Source: Siphonodentalium dalli (taxonomy: Eukaryota; Mollusca; Scaphopoda; Gadilida; Siphonodentaliidae). From it: a stretch of 64,000 nt of DNA. Of this stretch, positions 57,784 to 64,000 are shown one piece after another. The stretch covers positions 202,700,978 through 202,764,977 of the forward strand of contig CP136066.1 of assembly GCA_032622095.1 (NCBI GenBank), in the 5' to 3' direction. The notes beneath the pieces are model-generated. The model made no database searches, had not been told where the DNA came from, and saw only the letters and a list, made by a program, of their open reading frames with translations. The stretch's first letter is position 1, and each line of letters begins with the position of its first letter. Both the position numbers and the translations under genes were made by a program.

Positions 57784-58196
57784 AAGACCCCTGTCCTGAA
57801 ACGCTTCTATCAGTTGGTGTTGATTTTATTTCGAATATTTTATTATAAAATGAGATGATTTAATGGGACACTTTATTGTTCTATTTTTAGAACAGACCAT
57901 TCAGGCGATACCATTTATGTAGTGGTAAAGATCATTATGGTGTTCCCATAAATATGCTCCGAACGTCAAATTACCCAGATTGATTTGTATTGTTTATTCC
58001 ATAGTTATAAATGATAATAAGTGTTAATGAGTCTAATTAACATTTATTTGTGACAAAATTACACGATCAAATTTATGGTCTCTGTTAACAGTAACCACTA
58101 TTGTTTGTTAGCTAAACAATCACAAGTTTTTAGACCAGAAAATGTTTTAAATATAATCAATATTAATCGATAGAAGCATTTCCGGACAGGGGTCTT
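57784..58196. mobile_element. TIR element, AAGACCCCTGTCC family
   Basis: Terminal repeats aagacccctgtcctgaaacg and complement match over 28 bp with two differences. The interior of about 360 bp is not palindromic and has no coding features. Target duplication not found. Confidence 0.7.
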
Positions 58197-58483
58197 CGAA
58201 TCATATCTAGTATTTTATACTCTGGTAACTACATGTATATAGCGTATGTTTACAAAGAGATAGACCATCTTTAAGGTAAATTGAGTAAACCAACATCGAG
58301 AGGATTAATGTCAGTCCACTCAAATTAATGGATGTGGCTAGACCGTGTGCTAGACATATCATACCTTGATTGTTTCGTACCATTAAGACTAATCACTGAT
58401 CGGCAACCCTTCGCTATAACAACGTACTGAACAAACCTCATACTTCAGACTTTATACTGGTATATTTAAAAGATATCTAATGA

Positions 58484-58584
58484 GTCACAATTCTATACAA
58501 AATTTATTAACCGAGTGCACTAAATAGCGCGGCTCAAATAGAATTTAGTGCATAAGGTTAGTAAAATGTTTATAGAATTGTGAC
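58484..58584. repeat. Small foldback, gtcacaattctata arms
   Basis: The outer arms gtcacaattctata and complement are followed inward by pairing of 'ttaaccgagtgcacta' and 'tagtgcataaggtta'. About 101 bp in total. Confidence 0.75.
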
Positions 58585-58734
58585 GAATTTGAGATTCATT
58601 TTTTCACCTAATCCCATTTGGCAAGTAAAAATGGTTTCGGTTAAAAAAAAAAAATACTGATTTCCTTATCACAACCAAAGAGGAAATAAAGACACCTTCA
58701 AGAAAAAAAAGTTTCATTTTCAATGTGTCTTTTC

Positions 58735-61105
58735 ATGTTGACATAATTGTTCAACCACCCTTTAGTCCAGTGCATTTATGGTTTTACCCAGAACTAATTG
58801 CAACAGAATTTTTTTTTGCTGGAATTGGTACATATACCCTCCGTAAACAACATACTAAAAATCGGCAAAAATCGGAAAAAGGGAAATTAGTGAATTTCGT
58901 GGAAAATAAATTGGGAAAATTTGGTCAAATCATCAATATATGGATTTTCATGAATGTATATACAAAATTCAAATTTACAAGTTCTACAAATATCATGCCT
59001 ATTTTGTCGACCACATTTTCCTGAATCCAGAACTGGAAACCATTCCCAGATTCCTTAAGTATTTTTCGAGTTGTGTGCTTTCAAAAACGCGAGTTTACCT
59101 GATTTTGGAGCCTTAATTTCGCAGAATGAGCCAAATGCCGTATTATATGGTTAATTATTTAAAAAACTAGTGCCAAATTAATGACCTTTTCATTGTTTTA
59201 GCAATTTCCTCACTAGATTAAACACAAAATAGGATTAATATGTGCATCTATGAATAAGGAGAATAAAATATTCTCAAACAAAATGTGTGTTCCATTGTAT
59301 GGACTTAGCCAAATTTGCCTTGCCACAGAACTTGTGTGATGAAATGCCATATTTGAGGTCATGTAACTCAATAAATTAATATCCATATGCTCTGCTTTTC
59401 TCATAATATCTTGAGAATACTAGATTGAAGAAATTGTGAAGTAATTTCCAAATACATTGGTGAATAAAATAAAATTATGGTCCTATGAACTCTTAGTCTA
59501 GCCTCTTTTCCGAAAATGCTATTGTGGGGCATTTTTGTCAATTTTAAAAGGATTTTAGGCATATTAAGAATAATTAACGAAAGTTTATTGTGTAAAATTA
59601 TGTGATCTGTCCTCTTAAATCATTTTTTTGTTGAGAAAATAGCATTTCAATGGTTATACCAATGAATGTCACTGGATTTCACTCATCATTATGGAAACTT
59701 ACTCCAAATTTGAACGGCAGAACAATGGGGTAGGGGAAAGCATATCAACAAAAACTTCAAAATTATGCATCTTGAAGCATAAAACTTTATATTAACAGCT
59801 TCTGCTTACATTGTTCTTTCATGCATAATTTCATATTTCCTTTGTTTATGTTTATTGACAGAGCTATAATATTTGTTGTCATAATTTGGCAGTGAAATGT
59901 CAAATTGGCATTTTGAGATTGTTTTTATACAACATAACCATAAAGTTCTAAATCAACGTCCGATAACGTATTAAGCAGTTTTATAATGCAACAGGAATGT
60001 ACACAAACTGGAAGAAAACAACATTGTGTCTGAAATGGCTGTAATTTGGTGATAAGATTGCATTTTGTGATTTTTCCTACCCCTATACCAACGTTAAAAT
60101 TTGGAGTCAGTTTCCTGAAAAATGAAAGAAATCTAGTGACATACTATGGCATAACCAATGTAAGGCTAATTTGTTATCACTTACGTGTTGTGGGAGGAAA
60201 GTTCAAATAATTTTACACATTAAAACACCCATTGTTTTTTGTTTTTATGGCCCAAATCCTTTTAGAATGGACAAAAATGCCTCAAACTGGCATCTTTGGA
60301 AACAAGCTAAGACTAAGTATTCAAAGGGCCATAAGTTGATTTTCTTAAATAATGTCCTGTTAATACCTTTACAATTTGTTCAATCCAACATACTTAAAAG
60401 GTTATAAGAAACGCATGGCATATTGGTATTAAATTATTGAGTTACATGACCTCAAATATTGCATTTCATCACACACGTTCAGTGTCAGAGGCAAAATTGG
60501 CTAAGTCCATACAATGGAACACACATTTTGTTTGAGAATATAATCTTCTTCTTAATTATAGATGCACATATTAATCATATTTTGTGTTTAATCTAGTGAG
60601 GAAATTACTAAAACAGTGAAAAATCCCTTCAGTTTGCTCTAGTTTATTTTAATAATTAATCATTAATAAGGCATTTTGGCTCATTCTTCGAAAGTGAGGC
60701 CCCGAAAATGGGCCGAAATCAGGTAAACTTGCATTTTTGAAGGCACACAACTCGAAAAATACGTAATGAATCTGGGACTGGTTTTCAGTACTGGGTTCAG
60801 GAAACTGAGGACGACACAATACACATCCTTTTTGTAGGATTTGTGAATTTTATTGTTTTTATAAACATCCATGAAAATCCATAAATTATTGATGATTTGA
60901 CCAAATTTCCCCAAATTTATTTCACGAAATTCACCAATTTCCCTTTTTCCGATTTTTGCCGATTTTTAGTATGTTGTTTATGGAGGGTTTATGTACTTAC
61001 TCCAGCAAAAAAAAATTCTGTTGCAATTATTTCCGGGTTTGGCATTTTTTCTCATAAATGCACTGGACTACTTATCATCCATGTTTATTTCAAAGTCAAC
61101 ACTAT
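58735..61105. repeat. Degenerate giant palindrome, about 2.3 kb
   Basis: The two halves pair over nearly their entire length with many mismatches and indels. Paired landmarks include tagtccagtgcatttat (58766 and 61056-61072), atcggcaaaaatcgg (58860 and 60950), aacacaaaatatgatta-like (59222 and 60585) and 'ggcatttttgtc-att-taaaagga' (59530 and 60275). The centre lies near 59900. No frame is long or shared. An old inverted duplication or foldback element. Confidence 0.8.
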
Positions 61106-61207
61106 ATAACCCAAATTGAATTTCATAATTATATGCTAATTAACATAATAATAAGGCTAATTATGTGATAAATCTTAATGCAGGACAAACCTGAGGCTGT
61201 GGGTTGG

Positions 61208-61269
61208 AGTTGTAACGTCCATTGAAATCACTGTAGATATAGAAAGTTATTTCAATGGACGTTACAACT
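61208..61269. repeat. Perfect 21-bp-arm hairpin
   Basis: The arms starting agttgtaacgtccattgaaa (61208-61228) and their complement (61249-61269) enclose a 20-bp loop. A possible minimal foldback. Confidence 0.9.
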
Positions 61270-61299
61270 ATTTGAACCCCTCTGGATGGCCGCCATTTT

Positions 61300-62460
61300 G
61301 GATTGGGGTGGGGTATTTGAAAATAGTGTCTTGTGGGCTACCCTACAATACCCTTATCGAGGCCACGGACATAACACAACTCTTTCCCTCTATAGTAATT
61401 CGTGAAACGTCTATGGCAAGAACCATTAGGGCCTGTTTAGCTTATATATAATACTAGCTGGGGTACAAGGCGTTGCTCGGGTGACAAATGTGTAATTTAT
61501 TAGTGGCCCTTAAAGTCATTTTAAATAATTATTAGCCATCTGGGGTAAACACTGGCTATTGCATGACTACGGATAAAGTTATATCTATTTTAAGTTGATA
61601 ACAAACGCTCTTTATTGCTAATTATTAGTCCCAATTTATATCGGTTGAGGTAAACAGAACCTATCCCATGACAGTCCCCGTGTCATTTTACTTTTGTGCA
61701 CCAATTTTCCCCACGTATCGTCTGGGCTGATGATAAACGCTCTGTATTGATCATATAATTATTACCCCCCCCCCCCCCCTTAAGCCATCTGAGGTCAAAT
61801 ACGCCTATCACTTGACATTCCCCTGACCAGTTGATCCATCTGTACCAATTTTCCTACATTTTATCTCATGACGCACTACGGGTCAAATTTCACCGACCAG
61901 ATTAAAACGATTTTGGGTATATAATTGATTATTTAGTTAAATTAATTATCAGTGCCCTTTAAGACATCTATATAGTAAGATTCCGCAGGTCAAATTACTC
62001 ATATGTACACATTTTCCAGCTCCCACGATCCAACCGTTTGGTGGCCTTTATCCAAAATATATATAAAATAATTAGTAGTGCCCTTTTAAGACATATGCGG
62101 TGAACGGGACCTATCTAATAACGACCCGAGTTAACACAGCCGTCTGGTCGCCTATAAGTTTATTAGTATAGATAAATAATAATCCTTTGGTCACTGCGAT
62201 TCAGATTTGTATAAAGTAAAGTCACGGGTCATATTGGGGCGAGGCCACGGACATAACTCTTTCCCTCAATACTAATTCTTGAAACGTCTTCTTCACAAGA
62301 ACCATCTGGCCCATTTAGCTTATATTTGGTATTCAGATTTGAATTCAGGTTTTGTTCAAATGGGATCATTCGAACGCCAAGTCAAATGGTGGCGGTGACA
62401 TGGAAATCAATATTTCCCTCCATAGTATTTCTTAAAACGTCTTCTTGACGAGCATCATAT
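61300..62460. repeat. Degenerate tandem family (as 50711-52160) with an insertion
   Basis: At 61340-61447 and from about 62180 the sequence is the 'cataactctttccctc...ttagcttatat' family. The two parts are separated by about 730 bp (61450-62178) that begins ctagctggggtacaaggcg and consists of about four diverged units with 'ttattagtgccctttaagac'. The phrase 'ataata' occurs on both sides of the insertion. Confidence 0.6.
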
Positions 62461-62535
62461 GCTGAAATCCCTATACATAATGCATATATTTATATATTCA
62501 CTCTGAAGTATTTCATTGCTGGCATGTAGCTTTAA

Positions 62536-62919
62536 CCCTTTACCCAACAAACCGGCCAAATAAAGCTTCAGCAGCCTAAAATATCTTCGGTCTGTCTCAA
62601 TAGAACCATACAAATATGGATATCATTGGAACCGGCTCCTTGACCACATTGTGATGGTTACAGTTATGCCCTGTGCCAATGCATTCTCTTATATATGCGA
62701 GTCGACCATAGGTCGCCTCGCATATATAAGAGAATGCATTGGCCTAAAAAAAAAATCTTTTTTTAACACTTTTTACCATTTTTTCTTACATTCTTTAACA
62801 ATTTTATAATTTTTAATGTGTTAAGCCAATGCATTCTCTTATATATGCGAGGCGACCTATGGTCGACTCGCATATATAAGAGAATGCATTGGCACAGGGC
62901 CCTTCTGTTGGGTAAAGGG
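62536..62919. mobile_element. Double-palindrome piggyBac-like MITE, full copy
   Basis: Same structure as 56619-57010: TIRs ccctttacccaaca and complement with TTAA at 62532-62535 and 62920-62923, two internal palindromes in opposite orientation, and an A/T spacer. Differences from the other copy are few, so the family spread fairly recently. Confidence 0.9.
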
Positions 62920-63112
62920 TTAAAATCAGCCAAATCAATAGCTACACAGTTGGGCTGCATGAACCGGCATAATATCAACATGAGCGCACAACCTATTGAT
63001 GCATATGTGCAGTGTTACATCATTCTGCATTATTCTGAGAAACCGAACTCCATATTCATTTGAAAATTTGCTAGATCAATTCAGAATGAATTCTAACTGA
63101 CAAAACACTTAA

Positions 63113-63345
63113 AGGTACTCAATCCGATCAGAGGGTCCTATATTACTATTTCTTTGGCTTTGGGGGTAAAACATATTTGATTCGAGTCGAGGAACCCACC
63201 CATCAAAGCTCAAGAGTGATTAGATATCGATTTTTGAAATCTATTAATTTTCGGATATTTAGCCCACAAGTTGGCAGAACACGTGATCAAAACGGACAAA
63301 TTGCGGGTGTAAGATGGATAACTCTAAAATCAAGTGGTTATTATT
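63113..63345. repeat. Left half of the TTAA/AGGTACTC foldback family
   Basis: TTAA at 63109-63112 is followed by aggtactcaatccg and the arm with gattcgagtcgaggaaccc and 'ctctaaaatcaagtggt'. The right arm is absent. Confidence 0.7.
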
Positions 63346-64000
63346 GAAAAATGTTAGATTAACATGGTGTCAAGGGTTAAACTAAAGTAGCGAGGGGACT
63401 AAACTTTGTCTTGTAGCTTGAACGCAATGATCAACGGAGTTTCTTATCACTATCGACACGGGCCGGGGCACGTATCATATTCCGGAGCCTTTATTCAGCG
63501 TCGGACGGGACTGCGCGGCCCATGCATAAACACCCCCGTGTACGCGGTATCGCCAAACCCGAGAATTGCAGTTTTGATAAATGAACATATCTTCCCTCAG
63601 ATGAAGCTATATATCTCCCAGTTAAATGGTGATATCCGCTATTCCAAACATAATTTCGCGAAGCAGAATGTCCCCTCAATGGGATAGCGACCATAGCTTG
63701 CTCTCTCGCGCCGATAAAATTAATAAAAATTCCGACTCATTTCCGATTTTATCACAAAATGTAGACACTTTATGACGTTAGGTACATGTAGTTCGTTTGA
63801 AACATAATTATCAGTCATAAATGGCGGATAATGCGTGTATCAATAGAAAAATATATGTTTAATTAACCATAAAATTGTCTAGCCTGCAGAGCGGTTCGCA
63901 AAAATTATATATGCGTCGAAGTGTGGGGGTACCCACCATAATTTTGGGTATCAACGCCGCAGATTGAGATGTCACCAAACGCAGATCTAGGATGTCAAAG
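63346..64000. other. No gene recognised
   Basis: A GC-richer patch at 63420-63560 keeps a frame open on each strand, but neither has a recognisable domain. The window ends in unremarkable sequence. Confidence 0.4.

Noticed and set aside
1-64000. CRISPR array or prokaryotic operon
   Set aside because: Tandem arrays lack unique equal-length spacers, and no gene order, ribosome binding sites or cas-like frames are present; the DNA is eukaryotic in character.

Overview
The window looks like nuclear DNA of an invertebrate animal, most likely a lophotrochozoan such as a mollusc. It is AT-rich, contains one convincing intronless gene, and is otherwise filled by transposon remnants, foldback elements and microsatellites. 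The guess rests on repeat types that I associate with molluscan and other marine-invertebrate genomes: degenerate tandem families around 'ggtttccggatgataac' and 'gattcagatttgttcaaat', DIRS-like reverse transcriptase, and many palindromic MITEs. No species can be named from the sequence alone. No bacterial features, CRISPR arrays or convincing tRNA genes were seen.

The only well-supported host gene is at 36635-37999 (+): a 454-residue bZIP protein resembling CREBZF (Zhangfei). It has a bZIP in its middle, a conserved C-terminal block and a DHAY host-cell-factor-binding motif at its extreme end. Its coding region is intronless and two polyadenylation signals lie downstream. Two possible short exons at 42224-42299 and 47239-47316 are weak candidates for a further gene.

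Layout. 0.4-4.1 kb: two foldback families, one with an 8-bp target duplication. 5.4-7.5 kb: local repeats. 7.5-11.8 kb: one giant palindromic element with long arms and a 42-bp minisatellite core. 12-17 kb: tandem repeats, a GC-rich palindrome and a perfect hairpin. 18-20.8 kb: a decayed LINE carrying a piggyBac-like element and an opposite-strand LINE fragment. 22-23 kb: two foldbacks. 24.4-25.9 kb: a 5'-truncated LINE with a YADD reverse transcriptase. 26.7-28.5 kb: three adjacent satellite arrays. 28.8-33.5 kb: a 3.4-kb inverted duplication joined to a truncated DIRS-like retroelement. 34.3-36.0 kb: tandem repeats and a LINE 3' end split by a 1.0-kb TA-flanked element. 36.5-39.3 kb: the CREBZF-like gene. 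39.6-48.4 kb: scattered foldback elements and otherwise blank DNA. 48.7-56.0 kb: degenerate tandem families interrupted by an 897-bp hAT-like element. 56.3-63.4 kb: more foldbacks and a 2.3-kb decayed palindrome.

The strongest theme is the density of inverted repeats: at least eight distinguishable palindromic families, several with exact target-site duplications (TTAA, TA or 8 bp). No complete transposase was found, so these elements would have depended on enzymes encoded elsewhere.
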